A DNA stretch of 64,000 nucleotides from Pyropia yezoensis (lineage: Eukaryota > Rhodophyta > Bangiophyceae > Bangiales > Bangiaceae): NCBI GenBank assembly GCA_009829735.1, contig CM020618.1:32030894-32094893 (forward strand), written 5' to 3'. Position 1 is the first letter of the stretch. Every line of letters starts with the position of its first letter. Under the pieces are notes generated by a model. The model had not been told where the DNA came from. It worked only from the letters and a program-made list of their open reading frames with translations, and did not search any database. Below, in pieces: positions 1 to 10,304 of this stretch. Both the position numbers and the translations under genes were made by a program.

Positions 1-2098
1 TAGACGTCCGGAATACGGCCAGCAAACACTGTCTCGGCCAAGCTAACAATGAAGTACAGCCAATCGGCAGCCTTGTAGGACTTCCAGTGAATTCGAAACG
101 TCCCGTAACGACCAGGCCTGCGAGGCTGGCACTGTATCTCGCGCGTCACGAATCTCTCGACCAATTGCCTCCGCGCCCGCGGATTTCAGATGGTAGTCCT
201 TAGGTGGGTCTCCAGGCACAGTCCAAGTCCTGGAAGACAGCTGCCACAGACTCTTGACAACATTTGTCAGGACCAAATGCATTGTGTCGTACGGGGCCAG
301 AGCAGGCCCGATCGATGAAAAGTACGTCATGTGGGGGCAGCGCTGTTTACCGGAAGGGCTGGGGCAGCTGAGCAGTGAGTAGCCGCGCACGCCGCAGATC
401 TTCACCAACTCGCTCACAGCGCTCTGAGTGGCGCCCTGCTCCCTGGCAAGAGCCCCCGACGAGCGTCTGCGGCGAAGCCAGCGGCTGTCCTCCGGATGCG
501 CGATGGTCTCGCCAACGAGAACAGCTCCATATTCGTTGTCGGGTCCTTGGGCGGGTAGTAGTACCTGGACTTAGCGTAAATGCCTTTACACTTCCGCTGT
601 CGACACGGAGTTCGCCCCCCGTTTCCGGTAATGTTGACTACTTTGTCGCCAGCAGGCATATCCGCCGTAAGTTGCAGTAAAAATCCTTGAGGGTGACTTC
701 GCCCTCGACTCCAGCTACCTTGACACCAGGGATGCCTCGCTCAGCCGATCGAGTTCTCCGACAATGGGGTGCAAGAAAGACTCTAAGTCGGCCGGTTGAT
801 CTGGTCCAGGTGTGACACACAGATGCAGCTGAGAGATGATCCTGGATCGCCGACTGGGAACTAGGTTGAGCACAGTGACAATAATAGGCCACGAGTGGAA
901 CCCTTGCTGACGCCACGCTTCAAAGCCGTCGGTGGAAATGCTCAGAGCAATATCCGAATCTGCTGTAATGTGGCCGTCAGAGACCAACTTGCGAAATGTC
1001 GTCCAGTCGTACCAATCTCGAACCTCGTCCACCGGCTCGGAAGCCGCCTGCCTCGCTAGCCGCATTGTGGATACCATTTCTGGGCCAAGGTCAGGGTCAG
1101 CAAGCATTGCAGTCAGCCATGGGATGAGAGACCAATACACAACTTGCTTGACAGGGGCTCATGACGGGGATGTTCGGCGCGTTCCGCAAAAAGGGCACTC
1201 GTCTTCGCCGCATGATCTGCCGTGTAGGCGAGACAGCTGTTCGAGCAGGCGTCCACGAGCTTGGTACGCAGCGTGACTGTGTTGCGGCCCAGAGACGCGA
1301 GCATGGCTGGTGTACGGCTGCCAGGTCTTGGCGCTGTCGAAGGAGTGCTGCCGTAGCCTCTCGTACAAACCCGAATTGAACGCGGGTAGTGTAGAACACA
1401 ATGTCTCTGATAACTGCAATGAAAGCCGCCGTGGTCACGTGCACCTCATTGACAGCACAGTCTGGCGGACACGCTTTCTTGTCACGTCAACAGCTTGCTG
1501 AGAGTTTAATTCGCTTTGACCTTCAACAATATCGCGAACATGTCCAGCGTCACGTTCTTCGTTCGGCAGCCAAACGCCGTCGTCGACATCTGAGGTTGGT
1601 GCAGACGCCGGGCGTAGTATCGACGTCGGGGATGGACCTGAGGCTGTTTCCTGCTCTCAGAGGGCTTGCGCTTTCGCCACGGTTGACGTCTGGTGGATCG
1701 CTCGACTGATCACTCGTCGAATCTTCGTCCAAGCGGGCGCGCTTACTTGAGCGATGACGATAAAGTGTTGCGGCTGACACTACCCTTCCACGACATTGTG
1801 CGCACGTGCACGAGCGCGCGCGGCGGTGGAGGTCCGCAGGGGTGGGGGGGGGGGGGAGGGGGGCCGGGAGGGAGAGGAGGGCTGGGTAGCGAGGGGGGGC
1901 GTCGGGGGGGGGGCGGGGGAGGGTGCGGGCGGTTACGGGTGGGGATAGCTGGGGGGGGTGTTGAGGGGATGGGGGGGGGAGGGGGACGCTCGCGCAGTTG
2001 GGGCGGAGGGGGGGCGCGTCGAGGGGATCGGGGAGGAGGGGGGGGCGGTGCTTCCTCGCCGTCCGAATCTCCGCTTGAAGAGACAGGAGGGCTACCAA
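1..2098 (-). pseudogene. Tnp2-type (CACTA/EnSpm) transposase, frameshifted, truncated by window edge
   Basis: Pieces of one protein lie in order on the minus strand but in shifting frames. Near 1750-1815 is a short Cys motif (CTCAQCRGRVVS) like the N-terminal one of algal and fungal Tnp2 proteins. At 1160-1300 a C-rich segment includes DECPFCGTRR. At 715-1140 is the best-preserved block (YWSLIPWLTAMLADP, ALSISTDGFEAWRQQGF, TPGPDQPADLESFLHPI). At 414-659 there is DKVVNITGNGGRTPCRQ, and at 43-417 APYDTMHLVLTNVVKSLWQL. Such motifs belong to the cut-and-paste transposase family Tnp2. At least four frame changes are needed to join them, so I call it a decayed copy; sequencing indels could account for some. 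The catalytic C-terminal part would lie left of the window. The start is uncertain. Confidence 0.72.
1838..2058. repeat. G-rich low-complexity tract
   Basis: Long runs of G (often 5 to 9) with short spacers on the plus strand. It overlaps the proline-rich N-terminal region of the Tnp2 remnant on the minus strand. The run pattern could form G-quadruplexes. No other feature is seen. Confidence 0.7.
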
Positions 2099-2565
2099 AA
2101 CGACGAGCGTCCATGGCGACGCCAGGACCGCGAGCCGTGTGTGACTGACTTGGGTGAAGGGAGGAATGGGCAGGTTCGGGAATCGAAGGCATAGTGGTCG
2201 GGACGGACCTGTTCGTCGCGGGCGCGGCTGGTATCCCAGGGCAGCAACACCGCTCGTGCTCCAGAGTTTTCTTGAAGGGACCCGGATGCATCCTTGTCAG
2301 GCTCTCGCGAGTTCCACCGTGGGGCCCTCTCGGGGCCTTCGTGTGGGCTGGTGGAAGCTGAACGAAGTATCACGCTGGGCGCAGCAGTTATGGGCTGTGG
2401 CGGCCGCTTTCCGCGCTCCAGCTCCCCTCCACTTCTGCCAGACAGCCAGCGCGGGCGTAACCGAGCGAATCCCAGAAGAGCCCCTCTCACATTCCGTTTG
2501 CTGGTCTTCGGGGATGGAGAGTTGCGCGACCGTGGAGGTGCAAGGGAATCTGGGGGGGAGGGAAG

Positions 2566-2850
2566 GCAGCGGCGGGGGGGGGGAATGAGCGGAGGCGGCG
2601 GGCGGCGGGAGGGGAGGGGAGGACATGGGGTGGGGTGGGGTGGGAAGGGGGGGGGGGGGAGCACGCGGGAGCTAGGGGGAATGGGAGGCACCAGGGGCGG
2701 GAGGGGGGAGGAGGTGAGGAGGCGGCGGGGGGGCGGGCGGGAGGGAAGGACGTGGGGTGCGGAGGGGGGGGGAGGAGCAGGCGGGGCGGGTGTGGGGAAG
2801 GGAGCAAGCAGCGGGGGGGGGGGGGGGTGGGCGGGGAGTGGGGCGGGTCA
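2566..2850. repeat. Second G-rich low-complexity tract
   Basis: Runs of 6 to 11 G separated by short GA/GC spacers on the plus strand. No coding feature is supported here; open frames across it are compositional. Confidence 0.7.
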
Positions 2851-2930
2851 GATCTCGAGCGTTCATGGCTGGTGGCGACGAGATCCTTCTACGAACGGCT
2901 TCAGGCGAGGTGCCAAAATTCTGCATTGAC

Positions 2931-3003
2931 CGGGAACCGCGATATGGCGCTCTTTTGCGCGATTTCGCGTTTATCTGAGCGCGATATCGCGCTTCTGTTC
3001 CCG
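2931..3003. repeat. Imperfect 73-bp hairpin built on GCGCGATATCGCGC
   Basis: The ends read CGGGAAC and GTTCCCG, and inside are GCGATATGGCGC, GCGCGATTTCGCG and the perfect palindrome GCGCGATATCGCGC. Left and right halves fold back on each other with a few mismatches. It could be a small fold-back element or a subterminal repeat of the adjacent CACTA-type remnant; no target duplication was identified. Confidence 0.5.
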
Positions 3004-4784
3004 TAGGGAGATGTGGGGGGGTGGGCGGGCGACGATGGCGTTACCCCCACTTCCCCCGGTGGGAGGGGTGATGGGCGAGTGAACGGGCACCGCGGCGTGG
3101 GCGCACAGGAGACGGCAAAGCGGGGCGGGAGGCAGGTACTGTCGATATAGCGCGCCTTCATCGTCGCGTTCTGGTGGTGCCGCTTTTTTCTTCTGAGGAG
3201 GGCGCCAATCTCAGACAAATGAGTTTTCACAGCCACTGCTCAGGTTTCAACGAAGTGGCCCCTCTGAATCAACATTTTGTGGCCTTGCATGGGAAACAGA
3301 GAAGATCTGCAGTCTTAAGCGCACAGGGGAGAGGGAAGTAAATCGCACTACGTGAGCCGGACGGCTGATTAAAGCTCCTTTGAGAAACCGCCTTCAGCGC
3401 TTACGGCCTAGAATACACATAGGAGCACTTCCACAAGGTTATCCTCGGTGATATAGGTTGCTGCGTGCAACAGGCGCTTCACCAGGTCGATTCTTCTATC
3501 ATCCTAGCAACAGGAATTCACGTTTAGCAGGTTCGCTGCCCCCCAACCCCCGCCGCAGCAGCGCCGCCGAAGTACCTGAACCACACTAACACTGACGCTC
3601 TGCGCGTAAGGGTCTCACTTTGATACTTGTATTGCCCCATTGGGGACGCCCTGTCCATCTGGAAGACCGTGTCCATTTGAAGACCATGTCCACCTCAAAG
3701 ACCGTAGCCAGGTGGCCAGAATGGGCTCTGTCGCGCCGGAACAGTTTAACAATAGATTATGTGTATGTTGACCATCGGTCCAGCCGTAGGCAGGAGAGCA
3801 TAAAAGTCCTGGAAGACCGTAGCCAGGCGGGCGCCGGGCCGACAGGACCTGGAGAAGGACTGTACCCAGGTGGGTCGGAAGAAGGTGGAGAATGACCGAG
3901 ACCCAGCCCACCGAGACAGCAGTGAGGGTGCGGTATGCTGTAAGAAGGTCGCCAGGTGAGTCTAAGCAAGACCGCGACGACGAGCTCTGTAAAATTCAGA
4001 TTGGGCGAATAGGAGACCGATTTACCCCTCCTATCCTGGATGTCCGCGCTCGGCGAAGCTGCGACCCTGGTATTTGCACGTGGTGGTGGAATGTTGACCA
4101 GTGCTTTCAATGAAACGTTGACCGGGCCCGGATTGCGCAAGGTGACCCCGTGGAGGCCGATTGTCTTGACACAGCGTTCTCCTTGCTTTCTTCCACGTGG
4201 TGCAATATAGGCACTATCTACGCTACAACACTCAGCTTCTAACAGACGACGAGCAACAGAGTCTTCACCTCGTGTACAAAAAAATTGTAAGCGTGTGCTT
4301 CTGGCCTTCCGTGTCTGTTTTATGCCCAGAAGTATGGTTTATCAGGAGCAGAGGAGGTCCCGCAGTCACCCCACGATGAAAAGGGTATTTGCAATGCCTT
4401 CTCCTCCACGTGTGATTGGTGCTGCGCCGGAATACCCCCATGTCATTGGCGTACAACTGGTCAACAGTGCCGCTTTCACGTTAGAGACTTCCAGAAGGTA
4501 CGGATGTGGGTTTGTTGCGGGTAGCTCCTGGGTAGCTCTGCACCCGCATTTCATACCCAGATCCGTACCGAGAACACCAGCAGCAGGTAAAAAACTCGGT
4601 AAGATATCTCGGTCGAGTAGTACTGTCCAAAAGTTGCATGTCACGACGTCAGCGTGAAGAAAACCTACAATGTTGAGCGTGGTGCCACCACGGAGGCCGC
4701 GAGTTGGCCCCGCTTGTGAGATATTGGACGGGCATCGTGTGCATATGACAACTGGGTCTGTCATGTCATGTGGGGTGGGCGGTA
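3004..4784. other. Intergenic stretch without a supported gene
   Basis: No open frame here shows a recognisable domain. The stretch is less GC-rich than its flanks. It contains the degenerate short repeats at 3652-3704 and scattered related motifs up to about 3970, and nothing else that I can support. Confidence 0.5.
3652..3704. repeat. Three degenerate 17-18 bp direct repeats
   Basis: TGTCCATCTGGAAGACCG, TGTCCATTTGAAGACCA and TGTCCACCTCAAAGACCG follow one another directly. Related pieces (CTGGAAGACCGTAGCCAGG, GACCTGGAGAAGGACTG) recur to about 3970, which suggests an old, decayed tandem repeat. Confidence 0.5.
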
Positions 4785-4903
4785 TTGTGCGTCCCGTAAA
4801 AAGTGGACGTGCACGGGTCGTGCAGTGTGGGTTTGATTGGTCCAGTGGCCGATATTTGACATGATCACGACAGGAGCACGTCCACTTTTTACGGGACGCA
4901 CTA
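4785..4903. mobile_element. Short fold-back/MITE-like element with 26-bp perfect inverted repeats
   Basis: Bases 4787-4812 and 4876-4901 are perfect reverse complements over 26 bp, separated by 63 bp. The match continues outward with one mismatch to a TA on each side (4783-4784 and 4904-4905), the target duplication expected of Tc1/mariner-type elements. It has no coding capacity. Its repeat ends differ from those of the Tigger-like element at 5452-10304, so that element's transposase is not an obvious partner. Confidence 0.55.
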
Positions 4904-5451
4904 TAGTGGCGGGCGCCGGGGGCGCGGACGCCCGAGTTCTCACCATCTGGAGGCGCGTGAGGCGGGGGTGTCCTACGTTGCAGCTCTCCCCTCACAAAGA
5001 ACGGCGAGGGTGCGCCGGCAAAGGCACACGGGGGGAGCGTACCAAAAAAGGGGTGGACGCCAGCGCGGGGCTGAGGAGTTCGCTGCTGGCTCTGGCGGCG
5101 TAGCTCCAGCAGTCCCGCACAAGGGGATAGCCTCCTGACGCTTGGGCAGAAACGGAGGCCAGGCAGCGCAACAGCGAGAGGCACGCGGGCGGGTCTCTCG
5201 GGCGCACCACCAGGTCTGGTCCTGCTGCCGACACGACTGCAGTGCAGCGCAACAGCAGACGATTGGCATGGGTGCACGTCGGGGCTGTTTCTTCCGATCG
5301 ACGGCGGGATCGGGCTTCCTCTGAGCGGCCCGGCGACGTTAGAGCGCACATTTTTCAATCCCGTTTATCTCGGCTCCGCGATCTGAAAAACTCTGAGGGT
5401 TCTATCGTCATGAGCCACATTTGCTTAACGGATCTGGGTCGGAGGGCCGTA

Positions 5452-5467
5452 CAGTCAATCCCCGATG
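5452..5467. repeat. Left terminal inverted repeat of Tigger-like element
   Basis: CAGTCAATCCCCGATG, preceded by TA. A perfect reverse complement lies at 10289-10304. A hairpin ATGCCA/TGGCAT follows at 5470-5487. Confidence 0.88.
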
Positions 5468-6809
5468 ATATGCCACCCCTATGGCATGAATTACAGCTGC
5501 CGCGCCGTGCGCGGGCAGGTTTACTGTGTCAGATCGATTGTGTGGGTCGTAAAACGGGCTGCGCCGTCGTGCACCCAGGCCCCCGTCAGGCCGCTTCCAG
5601 CCAGGTCGTGGGCATTGATCATCCAGAAGCGCGACAGACAGTCGTCGCCCGCGAGTTTCTCAGAAGTCGATCGGGCCAGAAGTCATCCGATTCTTTCCAT
5701 ATGCTCGAAATCTTCGGTCAATAATCACATGCAAGCGCTGGCAGATGGTGAGAGTTTTCAGGAGACTGGCCCTTGTGCCGCCTCCTCGCCACACGCTGCT
5801 GCGATTCTCCCGAGCAGCGGGGCCCTCGCACACCTGCCAGCGGCGTAGACCTCAATCTTTCATCCTTTTCAAGGACGATCGCCCGACTGTCTCCCTCTCA
5901 CCCCCAGCCACGACAACCTTTGCCTTGCTGCTGCACCGTCCGTCCACGCACCCTGCCCGCAAAACAATGACTCGTCCCGTTGCGTCTTTTGCTCTCCTTC
6001 TGCGCCGCCGGCTTTCCTCCCGTTTATCCCTCCCCGCCACCATGGTGGCCCTGTCCGGGAGTGCTCACCTCCATGTCTCTTGCGTTATAGCTCTTCTTCC
6101 CATCCTTTGTACTCGTGTGCGTTCCTGATCATGTGTTTGCTCCGGCTAAGATGCCGCTCTTTCTTTCCTACTTTCCCAACTCCCTGCGACCAGCGTGTGC
6201 TTTTAGCTCAGCCCAGTGTCCCACCCCCCCCCCCCCCTCGCGGTCTCCCTCATGATGTCTTTCTCCCCGTGTTTTCCCATCCTGTTTTTCCCTGTACTCT
6301 CCCTCCCCTGTGTCCTCTTTTTGTCTTTCCCTCCGGTCTGCCACCCCTGCCCCCCCCCCCTCTTTCTACACAGGGCTGGTGTGCATCTTCAAGAGTCTGT
6401 ACAAGCCCCCGTGTGCCACCGGTGGTGAGGCGTACGTGAGCAAGGGGCAAGGCAGGTGGGCGGGGCTGTTGCGGATGCCCTCATTTTGGTGGGAGGTTGC
6501 GTTGAGGGTGGGGGTTGAGAGAGGCGCGGGAGAGACGATGCGCGCGTTGGGGTGCGTTGGGGTCAGGTCCGCTGGGGGGTGATGGGAGCTCGGTGGAGGC
6601 GCGTGCTGGCAGACGTTGGCTCTGGGAGAGGTCGGCACTGGGGGAGGTAGGTTGCTGGGGAGAATCGTTTTGTGTCGAGGGATGGGGTGGGAGCGACCCA
6701 AGCACGTGCGTGTGTCCCGCGCGTTGGTATCCGAATAATGATGTTTGTGCGACCCGTTCATCGTATCGTTCTTTATGCCTCTCCCACCATCATCCAGTTA
6801 TGGGGATGG
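5468..6809. other. Non-coding 3' part of the Tigger-like element
   Basis: This lies between the transposase stop and the left terminus. Pyrimidine-rich on the plus strand from about 5850 to 6420, with two C runs (near 6222-6236 and 6351-6360). No domain is recognisable in any frame. Confidence 0.5.
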
Positions 6810-9479
6810 TTATGGCTCGCTCTCATCTCCCTCTTTCTCAAGTTCACGAGGCATGTTTGCGACAGTGTCGAGTACTGTGGGGGGTAGCTGTTCAGCCTCA
6901 AGCCACTCAGAAACCGAAATCACACGCTCTGCAACCTGGGATGGTGTGGTGGGCTCGGCAGAGCAGGTCCATGCCTGCACCATCTGCAAAATGTCCCCTA
7001 CCTCCTCATCCACCCGCAATGTGCCGGTGTGGTAGCTCGAGTGGCGGCTGCGGAGGGTAACGTTCGCTTCCGGGAGGAGGACGTCCGCCTTAATCCAGCA
7101 ATTGCAGATGGTGGCCTCTGTCACCGCGCCCCACTCCGTCCGCAACATGGTGCACGCGTCCTTCAGGGTAATGGTGTGCAAGCCCGTTCCATCGTCAGCC
7201 TCCGGCTCGTCATCAGCTCCGGCGACGGACGCTGCCGGCGGCTGGCGCGGCGAAAATGGCCCCACAAATGTGCGGCGCGGTGAAGGCTGGGGCATGGTCG
7301 ACAGGTTGAAGTGGAACGGCAGGCCCGATACTAACGGCAGCCGAAGGGGGTGGAGAGCAGAGGAGGGCGAGCGCCCCAACGAAGGCGCCTCGTTGCCAGA
7401 CGCCGAAGAGGGAGAGAAAAGGGCAGTGGGCGCCCTTGAGGGCGTCAGGGCGCGGAGCGCGGCCCACTCTGCCGTCTCAAAAGCGGCGGAGGGACGCACG
7501 CCTGATGCGTTGACCGCATCTAGACGGAGAGCAGGCCCTGGGCCGTGAGCGCCGCTGCGGCTTCGGACGGCGCCGCCACTCGCTTGCTCGGCGGCGCCGC
7601 GGCCGGCCGCCACGGCGGCCGCGCCGCAGGCCGCCCCAGGGGCCGCGCCGCCAGGCGCCCCAGCATTAGCGCCACCAGGTGCCAAAGCGGCAGCGCCCCC
7701 GACAGCCCGAGCGGCGGCGCCTCCAGACGCCAAGGCGGTGGCGCCCCCCGTCCCCCGAGCGGCGACGCTGCCAGCCCCTGCGGCCTCGCCGGCGCCAACA
7801 ACACCAGAAGCGCCCCCAAATGACTCCCCAGAGGCGCCGCGGCCAGCAGCCAACGCGCTGCCGCCGCCGGCCGCCGTGGCGGTGGCGGCGCGGGCCGCGG
7901 CGGTGGCGGCGGCGGCGGCCGTCCAGGCGGCTGCGGCGGTAGCCGCCACGGCGGCATCGGCGCCGGGTGCCTCGGCGGTGCTGCCGCCGGCTGCCCCAGA
8001 GGCACTGCTGCCGGCTGTCCCCGCGGCGTTGCTTCTGGCTGCCCCAACGGTGCTGCCGCCGGCCGCCCCAGGGGCGGCGCCGCCCGGCGTCGCCTCAGCG
8101 GCGCCGCCGCCCGCCGCCGCACCGACGGTGCCGCTGCCCGCCTCCCCGATGGTACGGCATCCCGCCGGCCCAGTGCTGCCGCAGCCCGCCGTCCCATTGT
8201 TTCCCTCACGCGGCGCCCCGGCGGCGAGCTGCGACCGCAATTCTTGTAGAACTTTGCGAAGAAGACGGGACTTGTAGCGTCTTTTGACGGCGGAGATAAT
8301 TCCCATGTCGAGCGGCTGGTAGATAGATGTCGTGTTGGGGGGAAGGCACAGCACAGTCACACCGTCCTCCCGTAAAACGCCATGAGATGGAGCATGGTCC
8401 ATAATAAGGTATACCGGCTCCGTGGTGACCCGGCGTACCTCCGCCACAAACACGGTCATGAACCAGGCCGCCATGGTAGGCCCTTCCATCCATGCGTTGG
8501 TCTGGCTGAAGTAAGGCACGGGGCAGGGCGCGGCCGGCGGACGAAAGCACAGCGGCCGCGCTGCCTTGCCAATGACAGCAAGAGGCAGCTTGTGCGACCC
8601 GTCCGCATTCACACACAGAACCGCCGTCACCCGGTCCTTGGCCCGCATTGCCTTGGAGCCACGAGCCGTCCTCCGCTCCCTCGCAGTGACGTACGAGCGG
8701 TAAGGGAAGCAGCGGTAGAAGAGCCCCGTCTCATCCATATTATAGATGAGACGGGGCTCAACCCCACGGAGTACCTGTCGGAGGGCGTCCATCTCAGCAA
8801 CCGTGCCACTGCGGTCCGCTGACGCAGCAGCACCCACGAGTGCGACGCTCCTGACGTGATGCCGCTTAGCCCACCGGCAGACAAAGCCCGTGGACGCCCG
8901 AAAGTCCGTAAGCCCCATTTCTTCCGCAATCTCCTTCGCCCGACCCTTCAACAGCTCAACAGTGACCGGTACGGTGCGACGGCCGCATGCCCGGACAGCA
9001 AGGAACCAGCTCAGCAATGCAGCGTCAAGGGCGGGGTGCAGGGCAGACCGAGAACGTGCCGAGCTCAGGTCCACACTATCCAGTCGCATCGCGGCAAGAT
9101 ACCTCTCACGACGGCACCACGTGTTTCTAATGGCTCGAGGGCACATGGAGATGGGCAGCTCCTTCTTCACCTGGGAGAAAGTCATCCCCGCGCTGCGCAG
9201 GCAGATAATCATCAGTCTGTGCCGCATGGTGACGTGGGCGCGCGGCACCCCGCCTGAACGCACTGCAGCGCCACGTAGCCCACCTCTCCCGGGCCGCGCT
9301 GCCGCAGGCCGACGCGCGCCACCCACATGCCAGGCCGGGCTTGCCGTTGGCTCGACCGCCCGGTCATGTGCCGTCGCCAAAGGGGAGTCAGCAACGCGCC
9401 CCCCCCGCTCTTGGGCCCCTCCGTCTGAATCCGCGTCCTCCGCGACAGCTGACGTGTCGCCAATCCGAAAATGGACCAC
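6810..9479 (-). CDS. Tigger/pogo-like DDD transposase
   Basis: 889 codons from the ATG at 9479, though the true N terminus probably lies further upstream. Near residues 85-110 is a helix-turn-helix-like segment (RLMIICLRSAGMTFSQVKKE). The DDE_1 catalytic core follows with YNMDETGLFYR (D249), LIMDHAPSHG (D361) and PPNTTSIYQPLDMGII (D391). The D361-D391 spacing of 29 residues and the third Asp instead of Glu are the pogo/Tigger pattern. After the core, about 300 residues of Ala/Gly-rich repeats (7280-8210) separate it from a C-terminal segment with VTEATICNCWIKADVLLP, which resembles the usual Tigger tail. All three catalytic residues are present, so this copy may be active. Confidence 0.82.
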   Translation of the reverse strand: MVHFRIGDTSAVAEDADSDGGAQERGGRVADSPLATAHDRAVEPTASPAWHVGGARRPAAARPGRGGLRGAAVRSGGVPRAHVTMRHRLMIICLRSAGMTFSQVKKELPISMCPRAIRNTWCRRERYLAAMRLDSVDLSSARSRSALHPALDAALLSWFLAVRACGRRTVPVTVELLKGRAKEIAEEMGLTDFRASTGFVCRWAKRHHVRSVALVGAAASADRSGTVAEMDALRQVLRGVEPRLIYNMDETGLFYRCFPYRSYVTARERRTARGSKAMRAKDRVTAVLCVNADGSHKLPLAVIGKAARPLCFRPPAAPCPVPYFSQTNAWMEGPTMAAWFMTVFVAEVRRVTTEPVYLIMDHAPSHGVLREDGVTVLCLPPNTTSIYQPLDMGIISAVKRRYKSRLLRKVLQELRSQLAAGAPREGNNGTAGCGSTGPAGCRTIGEAGSGTVGAAAGGGAAEATPGGAAPGAAGGSTVGAARSNAAGTAGSSASGAAGGSTAEAPGADAAVAATAAAAWTAAAAATAAARAATATAAGGGSALAAGRGASGESFGGASGVVGAGEAAGAGSVAARGTGGATALASGGAAARAVGGAAALAPGGANAGAPGGAAPGAACGAAAVAAGRGAAEQASGGAVRSRSGAHGPGPALRLDAVNASGVRPSAAFETAEWAALRALTPSRAPTALFSPSSASGNEAPSLGRSPSSALHPLRLPLVSGLPFHFNLSTMPQPSPRRTFVGPFSPRQPPAASVAGADDEPEADDGTGLHTITLKDACTMLRTEWGAVTEATICNCWIKADVLLPEANVTLRSRHSSYHTGTLRVDEEVGDILQMVQAWTCSAEPTTPSQVAERVISVSEWLEAEQLPPTVLDTVANMPRELEKEGDESEP

Positions 9480-9961
9480 GACGGCTGCGGCGGCTCGAGC
9501 AGCCGCCCGGATCCCGGTCGAGCGGCGTCCACTAGATGAGGACAGATGACCGCGAACGCTGCCTCCGCCGCCGCGACTGTGGCACTGAGAGGGGATGCCA
9601 GATGGCCCCCCACGTCAGATCCTACACCAGGTGCGTCGCGCTGAGCAGTCATTGGACCAGCGGTTGCCTCCGCGCCGTCACGCAGCGATTCGACGATGCC
9701 GATAGGTGGCCGCTCCAGTATGCGGTCGTCTGTCGCGGATCGCCCCGCCGCCGCGCTCGCTCCGCGAGCCGGTGTTTCTCCATGCGTGCCACAGGCTCCT
9801 TGAGCCGTGCCTCCGCCCCGCGCAGCTCCCTGTGTCAGGTCTGCCATGATGTCGGCCGGCGAAAGTGATAGCAGGTCGCGAGCGATACGTTGCAGGTCAG
9901 CCAGCGACCCGCGCGCAATCCGGTCCAACAATGGCGCGACTGGGTGACTGGGGCCTGCCAT
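9480..9961 (-). CDS. Probable N-terminal part of the Tigger-like transposase (other frame)
   Basis: A minus-strand frame starting with ATG at 9961 (MAGPSHPVAPLLDRIARGSL) runs into the transposase region and overlaps the main frame. It is a plausible amphipathic N terminus and lies immediately upstream within the element. A short intron or a one-base indel near 9480 would join the two. I cannot decide which; the possibility that it is not translated remains. Confidence 0.4.
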
Positions 9962-10204
9962 GATCCCGGGGATGGGAAAGACCGGCCGGGGCGTTCCGGC
10001 AGGTGCAGGGCAGCGACAGAGAAGAGCGGGGGGTGGGCGACGTCACGCGCTGGGGATGGCGGGGGTGGAGACGGCGGCACGGGGGGCCGGCGACGGCACG
10101 CGTCAGCGGCACCTCCCCGCACGGTCGGATCTTTTCGGACTTTCAGTAGTTGATAACCACCTCCAATGTGTACAAGTTTGAGGCTCGGTCGACCGGGCAG
10201 TAGT

Positions 10205-10234
10205 CAATCGTATCAGAAAATATTCTGACGATTG
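10205..10234. repeat. Hairpin in right subterminal region of Tigger-like element
   Basis: CAATCG-TA-TCAGAA, then a 4-base loop, then TTCTGA-CGATTG: twelve paired bases interrupted only by a two-base bulge. It may be a structural or transposase-binding site. Confidence 0.55.
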
Positions 10235-10288
10235 CGGTCGTCGATCAACTCGTTACAGTGCCACATGGCACTATGTAGGACGCCCCAG

Positions 10289-10304
10289 CATCGGGGATTG
10301 ACTG
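10289..10304. repeat. Right terminal inverted repeat of Tigger-like element
   Basis: CATCGGGGATTGACTG, followed by TA at 10305-10306; perfect partner of the left end. The palindrome AGTGCCACATGGCACT lies just inside at 10257-10272. Confidence 0.88.

Larger units (their letters stand above)
5452..10304 (-). mobile_element. Complete Tigger/pogo-like DNA transposon
   Basis: The element is bounded by 16-bp perfect terminal inverted repeats (CAGTCAATCCCCGATG at 5452-5467 and its reverse complement at 10289-10304), each flanked outside by TA (5450-5451 and 10305-10306). TA target duplications and CAGT-starting termini are typical of pogo/Tigger. The interior encodes one transposase on the minus strand. 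Both subterminal regions carry palindromes with TGCCA/TGGCA arms (5470-5487 and 10257-10272). At about 4.85 kb it is longer than most Tiggers, owing to a low-complexity coding insert and long non-coding flanks. Confidence 0.85.

Noticed and set aside
3346-3350. CACTA pentamer as a possible terminus of the Tnp2 element
   Set aside because: No matching TAGTG end, no inverted repeat partner and no target duplication; the pentamer is expected by chance.
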